Assembly (NCBI GenBank): GCA_035649895.1
Contig: DASRIS010000037.1
Coordinates: forward strand, 1-41,761
Source of the DNA: DASSUC01 sp035649895
GTDB lineage: Bacteria > Actinomycetota > Actinomycetes > Mycobacteriales > Micromonosporaceae
Length of the DNA: 41,761 nucleotides
Direction of reading: 5' to 3'
Part shown: positions 30,566-38,454 of the stretch, in pieces
Layout of the letters: each line of letters starts with the position of its first letter
Position numbering within the stretch: position 1 is the first letter of the stretch
Translations under genes and position numbers: made by a program
The notes under the pieces: generated by a model
Seen by the model: only the letters and a program-made list of their open reading frames with translations
Told to the model about the DNA's origin: nothing
Database searches by the model: none

Positions 30566-30952
30566 GTGCGGCGCTTCCTGACGCCGGGCTGGCTGCTCAA
30601 GCACGCCGCGATGATCGTCCTGGTCAGCGCGTTCCTCAGCCTCGGCTGGTGGCAGGTGACCCGGGCCGCCGCCGGCAACCTGCTCAGCTACGGGTACGCC
30701 GTACAGTGGCCGCTCTTCGCCGCTTTTGTGATCTTTGTGTGGGTGCGCGAGGTACGCGCGCAGCTGCGTCCGCCGCGGGACGAGGCACCGGAGCCGCCGG
30801 CACCGGGGGTACGGCGACCCGTGCGGACCCGGCCCGTGGCACCGCCGGCCGACCCGGCCGACGAGACCGATCCGCAGCTCGCCGCCTACAACCGTTACCT
30901 GGCCTGGCTCAACGCCAACCCGCACCGCAGGCCCAGCGAGTACCGCCCATGA
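30566..30952 (+). CDS. Conserved actinobacterial membrane protein
   Basis: I chose the GTG (128 residues, starting MRRFLTPGWLLKHAAMIVLV). TACGCT ends seven bases upstream and no ribosome-binding site is present, so a leaderless start is likely. Two membrane helices (AMIVLVSAFLSLGWWQVTRA and VQWPLFAAFVIFVWVREV) are followed by a Pro-rich cytoplasmic linker and a conserved-looking ETDPQLAAYNRYLAWLNANP tail. It resembles small uncharacterised membrane proteins common in actinomycetes. It overlaps the DUF3817 gene by four bases. Confidence 0.8.
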   Translation: MRRFLTPGWLLKHAAMIVLVSAFLSLGWWQVTRAAAGNLLSYGYAVQWPLFAAFVIFVWVREVRAQLRPPRDEAPEPPAPGVRRPVRTRPVAPPADPADETDPQLAAYNRYLAWLNANPHRRPSEYRP

Positions 30953-31284
30953 CCAGAGCCGAAGGAGACCGAGCCGTGTATTCGGCACTGCGCCGCTTCC
31001 AGGTCATCGCGTACGTCGTCGGTGTGCTGCTGCTCGTGCTGGCGCTGGTGGCCATGCCGCTGAAGTACCTGGCGGACCAGCCGGCGCTGGTGGAGATGGT
31101 CGGGCCGGTGCACGGCTTCCTGTACATGGCCTACCTCGTCCTGGCGTTCGACCTGTCCCGCCGGGCCGGCTGGTCGTTGGGGCGGACCGCGCTGCTGCTG
31201 CTGGCCGGCACCGTCCCGTTCGCATCGTTCGCCGCGGAACGGTGGGCGACCCGGCTGGTGCGCGCCGCTGCGGTTTCGGCCTGA
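30949..31284 (+). CDS. DUF3817 domain-containing membrane protein
   Basis: This is a 111-residue protein whose ATG overlaps the previous stop (ATGA). It has three membrane helices, starting AYVVGVLLLVLALVAMPLKY. The DUF3817 signature VGPVHGFLYMAYLVLAFDLS follows and then a third helix and a short basic end (FAAERWATRLVRA). The gene's last 35 bases, including the stop, are tandemly repeated twice downstream. The function is unknown. Confidence 0.9.
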   Translation: MTRAEGDRAVYSALRRFQVIAYVVGVLLLVLALVAMPLKYLADQPALVEMVGPVHGFLYMAYLVLAFDLSRRAGWSLGRTALLLLAGTVPFASFAAERWATRLVRAAAVSA

Positions 31285-31350
31285 CCCGGCTGGTTCGCGC
31301 TGCCGTGGTGTCGGCCTGACCCGGCTGGTTCGCGCTGCCGTGGCGCCGGC
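31241..31350 (+). repeat. 35-bp tandem repeat over the DUF3817 stop codon
   Basis: The last 35 bases of the gene plus TGA are followed by two more copies with the same GGCCTGACCCGGCTGGTTCG core (starting at 31276 and 31311). Each copy carries its own TGA. The period is not a multiple of three. Confidence 0.85.
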
Positions 31351-31356
31351 CTGACC

Positions 31357-31380
31357 CGGCGCCCAGGGCCGACCCCGGGC
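31357..31380. terminator. Terminator-like hairpin after DUF3817
   Basis: GCGCCC and GGG pair with CCC and GGGCGC around a CCGA loop, with one internal mismatch. It lies between the tandem repeats and the M28 peptidase start. Confidence 0.55.
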
Positions 31381-31415
31381 GCTCACCGCACGAGGAGGGC
31401 CGGCAGTATGTTGCG

Positions 31416-33743
31416 GTGCTGATCTCCCGTCCTGTCGCGGCCACCGGAGCGCTGCTGGCCCTCGGCGTCGTCGCGGCCCTCTCCGTAGCCGATGTCTCCC
31501 CGCCCGATCCCAAGCCGGCCAGCGCCGCCGCAGACGAGTTCAGTGCCGGGCGGGCGCAGGCGCACATCGAGCGGTTCGCCACCCGCGCCCACCCCACCGG
31601 CAGTGCGAACAGCGTCGAGGTCGTCGCCTACCTCGAACAGGCGCTTCGCGGGCTTGGCCTCACCACCGAGGTGCAGGAGGCGGTCGGCGTGCACGACGCG
31701 CACGAGGGCGAAAGCGTCGCGCTGGCCCGGGTCCGCAACGTAGTCGCCACGCTGCCCGGCACCGCCTCCACCGGGCGGGTGTTCCTGGTCGCCCACCATG
31801 ACTCCATCCAGGTCGGGCCGGGCGCCAACGACGACGGGGCTGGGGTCGCCGCAATCCTTGAGGTGGCCCGGGTGCTCGCCACGGGCCCACGCCCGCGCAA
31901 CGACGTCGTGTTCCTGCTGACCGACGCCGAGGAGATCTGCATGTGCGGCGCGGCGGCGTTCCTCGCCAGCCACCCGCTTGCGAAGGGCAGGGGGGTGGTG
32001 CTCAACCTGGAGGCGCGAGGCAGCAGCGGACCCGCGGTCATGTTCGAGACGTCCGAGCGGAACGCTGAGCTGATCGGTGTCTTCGCCAAGGCGGCACCGC
32101 ACCCGATCGGGATGTCTTTCTCCGCCGAGGTCTACCGGAGGCTGCCGAACGACACCGACCTCACGCTGTTCCATGAGCGGGGCTTTGCCGGGCTCAACGC
32201 CGCACACATCGATGGCGGCTCGGCGTACCACCGGCCGCAGGACAACCCGGCCGCGGTGGACCAGAAGAGCTTGCAGCACCACGGGGACAACGCGCTGGGG
32301 CTGGCCCGGGCGTTCGCCGACAAGGACCTGGCCACGGTGGAGGCGTCCGGCGACGCGACGTACTTCCCGGTGCCTGGCATGCTGGTGCGCTACCCCGGCT
32401 GGCTGGTGTGGCCGCTGGCGGTCCTGGCCGCAGCCGCGGTCGCCGTGCTGGCGTGGTTTGCCCGGCGGCAGGGCGTGGTCTCCGGGCGCCGGCTCGCAGC
32501 CGGCTTCGGCGCGGCACTGCTGCCCATCCTGGTCGCCCCGGTCGCTGCCCAGCTGCTGTGGGCCGTGGTCGCGGCGATCCGCCCCGGGTACAGCCAGCTG
32601 CTCGAGCCGTACCGTCCACTGTGGTACCGGCTGGCCATCCTCGCCGTCACCGCGGCGGTGCTGCTCGGCTGGTACGCGTGGCTGCGTCGCCGGATCGGCG
32701 CGGAGGCCCTGGCGATCGGGGCGCTGGGCTGGCTGGCCGGGCTCGGGCTGCTGCTGGCGGCGGCCGTACCCGGTGGGTCCTATGTAGCCGCGTTGCCGGC
32801 GCTGGCGGTGGCGCTGGCCGGGATCACCGCGCTGGCGTACCCGCGACCGGCGGCGCAGCTGGCCGCGCTGACGGTCGGCGCGGCGGTCGGCGTCCTCGTG
32901 CTGCTGCCGACCGTCGTCACGATGTTCCCCGCGCTGGGCCTGGCCAAGGGCGGTGCCGCGGCGCTGTTCGCCATGCTGCTCGGCCTCGCGATGCTGCCGG
33001 TCATCGAGGTGGCGCTGCCGCGTGGTCCTGGCCGCTGGCTCGCCAGCGCGCCGGGAGCCGGGGCTACGCTGCTCGCTGTCGCGCTCGCCGCGACCGGGCT
33101 CGTCGTGGACCGCTTCGACGCCGCGCACCCGACCGGCAGCAGCCTGATGTACGCGCTGGACGCGGACACCGGGCAGGCGCGCTGGGCCAGCCGGGAGACT
33201 AGACCGGGCCGGTGGACGGACCAGTACGTCAACGGCACCGCGCGGATGGACGGGGACTTCCCGCTGCTCGTCCACGCTGAGGAGGAGCTGTCCACCGGGC
33301 CGGCACAGGCCAGCCCGCTGCCAGCGCCCAAGCTGACCGTGCTGTCGGACCAGCGCAGCGGAGACCTGCGCACGCTGCGGATGCGGATCCAGCCGCAGCG
33401 ACCCGTGCGGCTGCTGGCGTTCTATGTGGACCGCGCCGGTGGGACCGTGCAGCGAGCGGTCGTCGCCGGCCAGCAGCTGCCCGCGAACGGCACCGTCAGC
33501 GGACACCACTCCGACGACGGACGGTGGACGTTCAGCGTGCAGTTCCACGCCCCGCCCGCCGAGGGGGTGGAGGTCGAGCTGGTGCTGCGTGCTGGTGGCG
33601 GCGGCAGCGTGCCGATCCGGGTGATCGACGGCAGCGACGGGCTGGACAGCCTGCCTGGCTTCGTGCCCCGTCCGGCCGGGGTCGGCATCACCGGATCGCA
33701 CGTCTCCGAGCTGGTGGCGGTGGCGCGTACGTACCCGGTCTGA
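31416..33743 (+). CDS. M28-family membrane-anchored aminopeptidase
   Basis: This is a 775-residue protein with a GTG start; GAGGAGGG lies further upstream than usual. An N-terminal helix (TGALLALGVVAALSVADV) acts as signal anchor. The M28 domain (about 45-330) has all zinc ligands: H127 and D129 in AHHDSI, D139/D140 in GANDDGAG, E172/E173 in DAEE, E199 in LEARG and H272 in YHRPQDN. About eight membrane helices follow (350-600), then an extracytoplasmic beta-rich domain (about 610-775). This resembles the vacuolar Pff1-type layout. The stop codon lies in an exact 29-bp tandem duplication. Confidence 0.92.
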   Translation: MLISRPVAATGALLALGVVAALSVADVSPPDPKPASAAADEFSAGRAQAHIERFATRAHPTGSANSVEVVAYLEQALRGLGLTTEVQEAVGVHDAHEGESVALARVRNVVATLPGTASTGRVFLVAHHDSIQVGPGANDDGAGVAAILEVARVLATGPRPRNDVVFLLTDAEEICMCGAAAFLASHPLAKGRGVVLNLEARGSSGPAVMFETSERNAELIGVFAKAAPHPIGMSFSAEVYRRLPNDTDLTLFHERGFAGLNAAHIDGGSAYHRPQDNPAAVDQKSLQHHGDNALGLARAFADKDLATVEASGDATYFPVPGMLVRYPGWLVWPLAVLAAAAVAVLAWFARRQGVVSGRRLAAGFGAALLPILVAPVAAQLLWAVVAAIRPGYSQLLEPYRPLWYRLAILAVTAAVLLGWYAWLRRRIGAEALAIGALGWLAGLGLLLAAAVPGGSYVAALPALAVALAGITALAYPRPAAQLAALTVGAAVGVLVLLPTVVTMFPALGLAKGGAAALFAMLLGLAMLPVIEVALPRGPGRWLASAPGAGATLLAVALAATGLVVDRFDAAHPTGSSLMYALDADTGQARWASRETRPGRWTDQYVNGTARMDGDFPLLVHAEEELSTGPAQASPLPAPKLTVLSDQRSGDLRTLRMRIQPQRPVRLLAFYVDRAGGTVQRAVVAGQQLPANGTVSGHHSDDGRWTFSVQFHAPPAEGVEVELVLRAGGGGSVPIRVIDGSDGLDSLPGFVPRPAGVGITGSHVSELVAVARTYPV

Positions 33744-33772
33744 TGGCGGTGGCGCGTACGTACCCGGTCTGA
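33715..33772 (+). repeat. 29-bp perfect tandem duplication over the M28 stop codon
   Basis: Units 33715-33743 and 33744-33772 are identical and each ends in CCGGTCTGA, so the gene's last nine codons and stop are present twice. The period is not a multiple of three. Confidence 0.95.
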
Positions 33773-33794
33773 GCCCGGTGTAGCCTGCGGGACC

Positions 33795-34151
33795 GTGAGC
33801 TCGGGGCTGGCTGTCGCCGTCATCGCCTGCTCGCTGGCCCTGGCGGCCGGCTGCGTGCTGACCGCTGCCCGGGACCGGGCGCCGGGCCGGGTGCACCTGG
33901 TCGGGGCGGTCGTGGTCGAGGTGGTGCTGTTGGCCCAGGTCGTGGTCGCCGTGGTGCGGCTGGCCAGCGGCGAGCGGCCAGGCTCGATGGTGACGTTCGT
34001 CGGATACCTGGTTGCGGCGCCGCTGCTGCTGCCCGCAGCAGCTGCGCTCGCCGCGCTGGAGCGCACCAGGTGGGGCGCGGTCATCCTCGGCGCCGCAGCG
34101 CTCGTGCTGCCCGTCCTCATGCTCCGGCTACAGCAGATCTGGCATGGCTGA
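33795..34151 (+). CDS. Small four-helix membrane protein, conserved in actinomycetes
   Basis: This is a 118-residue protein with a GTG start preceded by TAGCCT at eight bases and no ribosome-binding site, so it is probably leaderless. Four hydrophobic helices are visible, starting VAVIACSLALAAGCVLTAAR. The ending LERTRWGAVILGAAALVLPV and LMLRLQQIWHG recalls a widely conserved actinobacterial family of unknown function. It overlaps the next gene by eight bases. Confidence 0.8.
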   Translation: MSSGLAVAVIACSLALAAGCVLTAARDRAPGRVHLVGAVVVEVVLLAQVVVAVVRLASGERPGSMVTFVGYLVAAPLLLPAAAALAALERTRWGAVILGAAALVLPVLMLRLQQIWHG

Positions 34152-34602
34152 GCCGGGTCCGGCTGAGGGTGGCCGCCCGGCGCGGCCGGCCAGGGCCGTC
34201 CGGACGGCCCTGGCCACCAACGCCGGCCCGGGTCGGGTCCTGGTGGGCGTGTACGCCCTCTTCGCGCTCGCCGCCGGCGCCCGGTCGGCGTACCAGATCG
34301 CCACCGACCTCGCCGCCGCGCCGCTGCCCTACCTGCTCTCCGCGTTGGCTGCGGCGGTGTACCTGTTGGCCGCGGTGGGCCTCGCGCAGGCCGGGCACAC
34401 CGGGTGGCGGGTAGCTCTGGCCTGCTGCACGGTGGAGCTGGTGGGCGTGCTCGCGGTCGGCACCTACAGCGTGCTCGCGCCGCAGGACTTTCCCGACGAG
34501 ACGGTGTGGTCCGGATACGGGCAGGGGTACGGCTACGTGCCGCTGGTGCTGCCGGTCCTCGGACTGCTCTGGCTGCGCCGGACCGCCACCCGTACCCGCT
34601 AG
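34144..34602 (+). CDS. Four-helix membrane protein
   Basis: This is a 152-residue protein starting MAEPGPAEGGRPARPARAVR; its ATG lies inside the end of the previous gene. After a basic Pro-rich N-terminus there are four hydrophobic helices, with YQIATDLAAAPLPYLLSALA and an acidic loop before GYGQGYGYVPLVLPVLGLLW. It resembles conserved actinobacterial integral membrane proteins found beside the preceding gene type. The two products may form a complex, which is inference from the overlap only. Confidence 0.8.
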   Translation: MAEPGPAEGGRPARPARAVRTALATNAGPGRVLVGVYALFALAAGARSAYQIATDLAAAPLPYLLSALAAAVYLLAAVGLAQAGHTGWRVALACCTVELVGVLAVGTYSVLAPQDFPDETVWSGYGQGYGYVPLVLPVLGLLWLRRTATRTR

Positions 34603-35177
34603 TGATCATGAAGGGGATCGGGCGACGGTGAGACCGGCCCGGCGGTGAGACCGGCCCGGCGGTCGCGTCCATCTGGGCTGCCCGAGCCGTCACCGGAAAA
34701 GGTCAAAGCTGGGTAAAGCGGGCGAAGTGATGAGCTGGCCGATCGGGAGGTCGGCTGTACCATCTTGATCAAATCAATTTCAGTGAAGTTGGGGTCATCG
34801 GCTGGCTGGATAAGCCCAATATCACTGAAATTGATTTGATCAAAGCGGGGCTTCCCGAGCTTACGGCTGCCCGGGCCGCCTGGCCTGTCTAGGCCGAAGG
34901 TACTTCGCTGTTGATCTCAAATTTGCAGCTTGATCTGTGGTGACACCGCCAGGCGACCCAGTTGGTCGTAGCCAGAACGAGTTGTGTTCGCAGGCACCCG
35001 GCCTCTCGTAGCTTCGGTCCAGGCCGTCTGGTATGAGGTGCTGCAGGCCGTACTCCGGCACGGACATCCGGCACGGGGCGGCCGCCGCTCGCCCGTACCG
35101 AGGCGGCCGCTGCTCGCCGTACCGGGGTGGGTTGCGTGGCCAGCGCGCAGCGCGGCGGGTGCGCTACCGTCCCGGGC
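34603..35177. other. 575-bp intergenic region with a 17-bp tandem repeat and an AT-rich inverted repeat
   Basis: It opens with two 17-bp tandem copies (34626-34659) just after the upstream stop, then carries the AT-rich inverted repeat at 34765-34843. The rest, 34850-35160, gives only unconvincing frames, such as a 67-residue minus-strand frame beginning MSVPEYGLQHLIPDGLDR at 35067. The last part includes the TACCGT promoter element of the MFS gene. Confidence 0.6.
34765..34843. repeat. AT-rich perfect 22-bp inverted repeat (79-bp hairpin)
   Basis: The left arm 34765-34786 begins TTGATCAAATCAATTTC and its exact reverse complement occupies 34822-34843. Two mismatches separate each arm from a further TTGGG/CCCAA pairing, leaving a loop of about 21 nt. 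The arms are strongly AT-rich, unlike the surrounding DNA. It may be a MITE-like element, a structured RNA or a double operator. No coding content is seen. Confidence 0.85.
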
Positions 35178-36671
35178 ATGGCAGCAGCCGGCCGCGCCTC
35201 GACCGCCCACCGGGTATACAGCGTGGTCGTGTTCGTGGTGCTGGCCTCGCTGGACAACGTGGCGATCGGCCTGGTGCCGCCGCTCTACCGGCCGATCGCG
35301 GATGACTTGGGGGTGGCGGAGGCGGCGGTCGGCGTGGTGACCGCGGCCAGCTTCCTGACCAGCGCCGTGGCCGCGGTCGCCTGGGCCTACGTCGGCGACC
35401 GCGCCAACCGCAAGCCGCTGCTGATGTACGGCACGTTGCTGTGGGCCGCCGGCACGGCCGGGACGGCACTGGCCGGCAGCTACCTGTCGTTCCTCGGGGC
35501 CCAGCTGCTCGCCTCGGTCGGGCTGGGCGCTGTCGCATCCGTGGGCTTCTCGGTGGTCACCGATCTCATCTCGCCCCGCCGGCGTGGGCTGGTGATGAGC
35601 TTCTGGGGCCTCTCCCAGGGAGTCGGCACGCTCGCCGGGGCGGTGCTCGGTGGGCTGCTGGGCGCCGGGGACTGGCGCCGGCCGTTCCTGGTCCTGACCG
35701 TCGTCGGCGTGGTCGCCACGCTGGCGTACTGGCTCACCTACGACATCCAGCGCGGGCAGAGCGAGCCGGAGCTGAGGGCGCTCTACGACGCCGGGTGGGA
35801 CTACGAGCACCGGATCGCCCGGGCCGACCTGCCGGGCATCGCCGCCCGGCGTACCAATGTCTGGCTTGTCTTGCAGGGGCTCACGGCGCAGTTTGCGTTC
35901 GGCTCGCTGGTCTGGCTGCCCGTGCTGTTCCAGGAGAAGGCCGAGAAGCTGGGGTACGCCGAGGAGCCGTCCATCCAGATTGGAGCGCTCTTCGCCACGC
36001 TGTTCCAGCTGGGTGGGGTGCTGTCGATCGTGGGCGGGCTGGTGGGCGACCGGCTGCAGCGGCGCACCCCGCGCGGGCGGGCGATGGTGGCCGCCGTGGG
36101 CATCCTGGCGGCCATCCCGTTCTACCTGGTGCTGTTCTTCATGCCGCTGCGCGTCGACGTGCCGACCAATGCGAGCACCGGCCAGGTCGTCTCCGGTGTG
36201 CTGTCCAGTGTGCTCACCGAGCCCACGGTCGGGTTCAGCTTCCTCGCCTCGGTGGTGGCCCTCGCGCTGACCTCGGCCAACTCACCCAACTGGTTCGCGC
36301 TACTGGCCGACGTCAACCCGCCGGAGCACCGGGGCACGGTGTACAGCATGGGCAACCTGGTCAACGGGGTCGGGCGGGCCAGCGGCAACGCCCTGGTCGG
36401 CGTGGCCTTCCGGGCGCTGGAGCGGGCTTTCCCGCCGCCGCTGAACTACGCCCTCGGGCTCGCGCTCTTCCAGGTCTTCTTCATCCCCACCGGCATCATG
36501 TACTGGCTGGCGTCGCGCACCTCACCGGGCGACATCACCGACGTCCGCGAGCTGCTGCGGGAGCGGGCCCGCCAGCACGCTGAGCCGGCCGGCACGGCCA
36601 CTGCGGTACCCGGTCCGCCGGCGGCATCCGGCTCGTCCACGGCGCCCGGCCCGGCCGCTGGTCAGCCGTAG
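35178..36671 (+). CDS. MFS transporter
   Basis: This is a 497-residue protein with an ATG seven bases after TACCGT and no ribosome-binding site, so it is probably leaderless. It shows twelve membrane helices in two six-helix halves. The first half has the MFS loop 2-3 motif WAYVGDRANRKPLL and the second GGLVGDRLQRRTPRGRAM. The long central loop carries YDAGWDYEHRIARADLPG. A Pro/Ala/Gly-rich tail follows helix 12. It resembles the spinster-like/sugar-phosphate branch, but the substrate is unknown. Its stop overlaps the end of the convergent DUF72 relic. Confidence 0.92.
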   Translation: MAAAGRASTAHRVYSVVVFVVLASLDNVAIGLVPPLYRPIADDLGVAEAAVGVVTAASFLTSAVAAVAWAYVGDRANRKPLLMYGTLLWAAGTAGTALAGSYLSFLGAQLLASVGLGAVASVGFSVVTDLISPRRRGLVMSFWGLSQGVGTLAGAVLGGLLGAGDWRRPFLVLTVVGVVATLAYWLTYDIQRGQSEPELRALYDAGWDYEHRIARADLPGIAARRTNVWLVLQGLTAQFAFGSLVWLPVLFQEKAEKLGYAEEPSIQIGALFATLFQLGGVLSIVGGLVGDRLQRRTPRGRAMVAAVGILAAIPFYLVLFFMPLRVDVPTNASTGQVVSGVLSSVLTEPTVGFSFLASVVALALTSANSPNWFALLADVNPPEHRGTVYSMGNLVNGVGRASGNALVGVAFRALERAFPPPLNYALGLALFQVFFIPTGIMYWLASRTSPGDITDVRELLRERARQHAEPAGTATAVPGPPAASGSSTAPGPAAGQP

Positions 36672-37326
36672 GACCCGGGGGTACGCGTCACCGCAAGGCC
36701 CTGCCTACGGGCGAGCGCCGCGAACGCCACTGCGTCGGCAACGGCGGCGCAGCCCGGATCGTTGTTGAAGTACACGTACACCGGCGGGCCCTCGCCGTAC
36801 GCCTCGACGATGCGGTCCAGCCAGCTGCGCAGGGCGGTACGGCCGCCCAGCACAGGGCCGCACCCCGCCGCTCGAGCACGGCCCGGGTCGGCGCGCCCCA
36901 CCAGCTCGCGTGCCGCGGCTCCACAGCCACCTGCACGCCGGCCGGGAACCGGGCCAGCACCGCGTCCAGCAGCTCCAGGTCGGCGGCGAGCGTCGGCGGC
37001 AGCTGCAGCAGGGCCGGCCCGAGCTTGTCGCCGAGCCCGGCCGCGCGCTCCAGGAACCGGGCCACCGGCTCGGCCGGCTCGCGTAGCCGCCGGACATGGG
37101 TCAGGTAGCGGCTCACCTTGACGCCGATGCGGAAGTCGGCCGGGGTGCGCTCCCGCCAGGCGGTGAACGTGGTGCGCTCGGGCAGCCGGTAGAAGGCGTT
37201 GTTCACCTCGACCGTGCCGAAGCGCGCCGCGTAGTGCTCCAGCCACCGGCTCTTGGCCAGGTCAGCGGGGTAGAAGCGGCCACGCCAGTCGTCGTACTGC
37301 CAGCCGGACGTGCCCAGGACGATCAC
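36662..37326 (-). pseudogene. Broken DUF72 (YecE-like) gene
   Basis: The first part is a good DUF72 protein with a GTG start: IVLGTSGWQYDDWRGRFYP, VEVNNAFYRLP and GVKVSRYLTHVRRL. After LERRGAALCWA (near 36850) the frame fails. The family ending RSWLDRIVEAYGEG, VYVYFNNDPGCAAVADAVAF resumes in a different frame and stops at 36662. The segment that normally lies between, including the WGYVRLHG-type strand, is missing. So this is a deletion of about 90 bp with frameshift, not a single-base error. Family members are about 240-250 residues. The promoter appears intact. Confidence 0.75.
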
Positions 37327-37333
37327 GTTGGTC

Positions 37334-37382
37334 GACTACCCGGGGACCGGCTGGGTATAACGCGTACCCCGGCTGGGTAGTC
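37334..37382. promoter_or_regulatory. Divergent promoter region with twin CCGGCTGGGTA repeats
   Basis: CCGGCTGGGTA occurs at 37347-37357 and 37369-37379, 22 bp apart (two helical turns). GACTACCC/GGGTAGTC form the outer inverted pair. GTAT-N16-GGGTAG ends ten bases before the SDR start, and on the other strand GTTA-N16-GGGTAG ends nine bases before the DUF72 start. Both resemble SigB-type promoters. Confidence 0.4.
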
Positions 37383-37390
37383 GCAACCCT

Positions 37391-38371
37391 ATGCCCCTGA
37401 CAAAGAGTCTCGACGAGTCCGTGGTCGTGGTGACCGGCGCCTCCAGCGGCATCGGGGCGGCGACCGCGCTCGCGCTCGCCGGGCGCGGCGCCAGCGTGGT
37501 GCTGGCCGCGCGTCGCGAGGACGCGCTGGAGGACGTGGCGCAGGCCTGCGTCGAGGAGGGCGGCCGGGCCCTGGTGGTGCCGACCGACATGACCGTGCCG
37601 GTGGAGGTGGAGCGGCTGGCCGGCCGGGCGGCCGGTGAGTTCGGCCGGCTCGACGCCTGGGTCAACAACGCCGCGGCGGCGCTCTACGCCCCGCTGCGCA
37701 GCGCCCCGATGGCCGAGATCCGGCAGACCGTCGAGGTCGGCCTCTTCGGCTACCTGTACGGCGCCCGCGCCGCGCTGCCCTGGTTCGACCGGGCCGGCGG
37801 CGGGGTGCTGGTGAACGTGGCCTCGGTGCTCGGTGTCGTCTCCGCGCCCTACCTGAGCGCGTACACGATCACCAAGCACGGGGTGGTGGCGTTCTCCAAC
37901 GCGCTGCGGCAGGAGCTGCGGGCCGAGGGCGACGACTCGGTCTCGGTCTGCACGGTCCTGCCCGGCTCCATCGACACGCCGTTCTACCGCCACGCCGGTA
38001 ACCACACCGGCCGGGGAGTGCAGCCCCTGCCGCCGGTCTACCCGCCGGGGCGGGTGGCCCGCAGGATCGTACGGCTGCTGGAGCACCCGCGCCGCGAGGC
38101 GTACGTGGGCACCGCGACCCGGCTGCTGGCGGCCCAGTGGCGGCTCTCGCCCGGCCTGACCGAGCGCGCGCTGGGCTGGTACGCCGGCCGGATGGCGTTC
38201 GTCGACACGCCGACCCGGCAGACGTCGGGCAACCTGTTCACGGCGTCTGCGGACGACGCTGCGGTGGCGGGCGGCTTCGAGGGGGCGAGGCGCGCCACGA
38301 TCCGCAGGGCCGCCGCCATCGCGGCCGGTGGGGTCGCCGCCATGGCACTGGCGCGCCGGCTGGCGCGATAA
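37391..38371 (+). CDS. SDR-family oxidoreductase with C-terminal membrane tail
   Basis: This is a 326-residue protein starting MPLTKSLDESVVVVTGASSG. It has TGASSGIG, VNNAAAALYAPL, the Ser in VNVASVLGVVSAP and YTITKHG (Tyr-x-x-x-Lys), so the catalytic set is complete. The C-terminal extension ends in ATIRRAAAIAAGGVAAMALA, a membrane-anchor-like helix. It shares this layout with the SDR at 6743 and is its probable paralogue. A possible SigB-type promoter overlaps the start region. Confidence 0.88.
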   Translation: MPLTKSLDESVVVVTGASSGIGAATALALAGRGASVVLAARREDALEDVAQACVEEGGRALVVPTDMTVPVEVERLAGRAAGEFGRLDAWVNNAAAALYAPLRSAPMAEIRQTVEVGLFGYLYGARAALPWFDRAGGGVLVNVASVLGVVSAPYLSAYTITKHGVVAFSNALRQELRAEGDDSVSVCTVLPGSIDTPFYRHAGNHTGRGVQPLPPVYPPGRVARRIVRLLEHPRREAYVGTATRLLAAQWRLSPGLTERALGWYAGRMAFVDTPTRQTSGNLFTASADDAAVAGGFEGARRATIRRAAAIAAGGVAAMALARRLAR

Positions 38372-38386
38372 CCGCGGGCACGCACG

Positions 38387-38433
38387 CGCCGGGGCCCGGA
38401 CTGCGGCTGGGGGAAGCGGTCCGGGCCCCGGCG
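38387..38433. terminator. Bidirectional terminator between SDR and MHYT genes
   Basis: CGCCGGGGCCCGGAC (38387-38401) and GTCCGGGCCCCGGCG (38419-38433) form a 15-bp perfect stem with a 17-nt loop between convergent genes. Confidence 0.85.
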
Positions 38434-38454
38434 TGCCTGCGGGGGTGGTGCAGG

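Noticed and set aside
34861..35067. 67-residue minus-strand frame starting MSVPEYGLQHLIPDGLDR
   Set aside because: There is no ribosome-binding site, no recognisable family, and the composition is not clearly coding. It is kept only as a remark in the intergenic entry.
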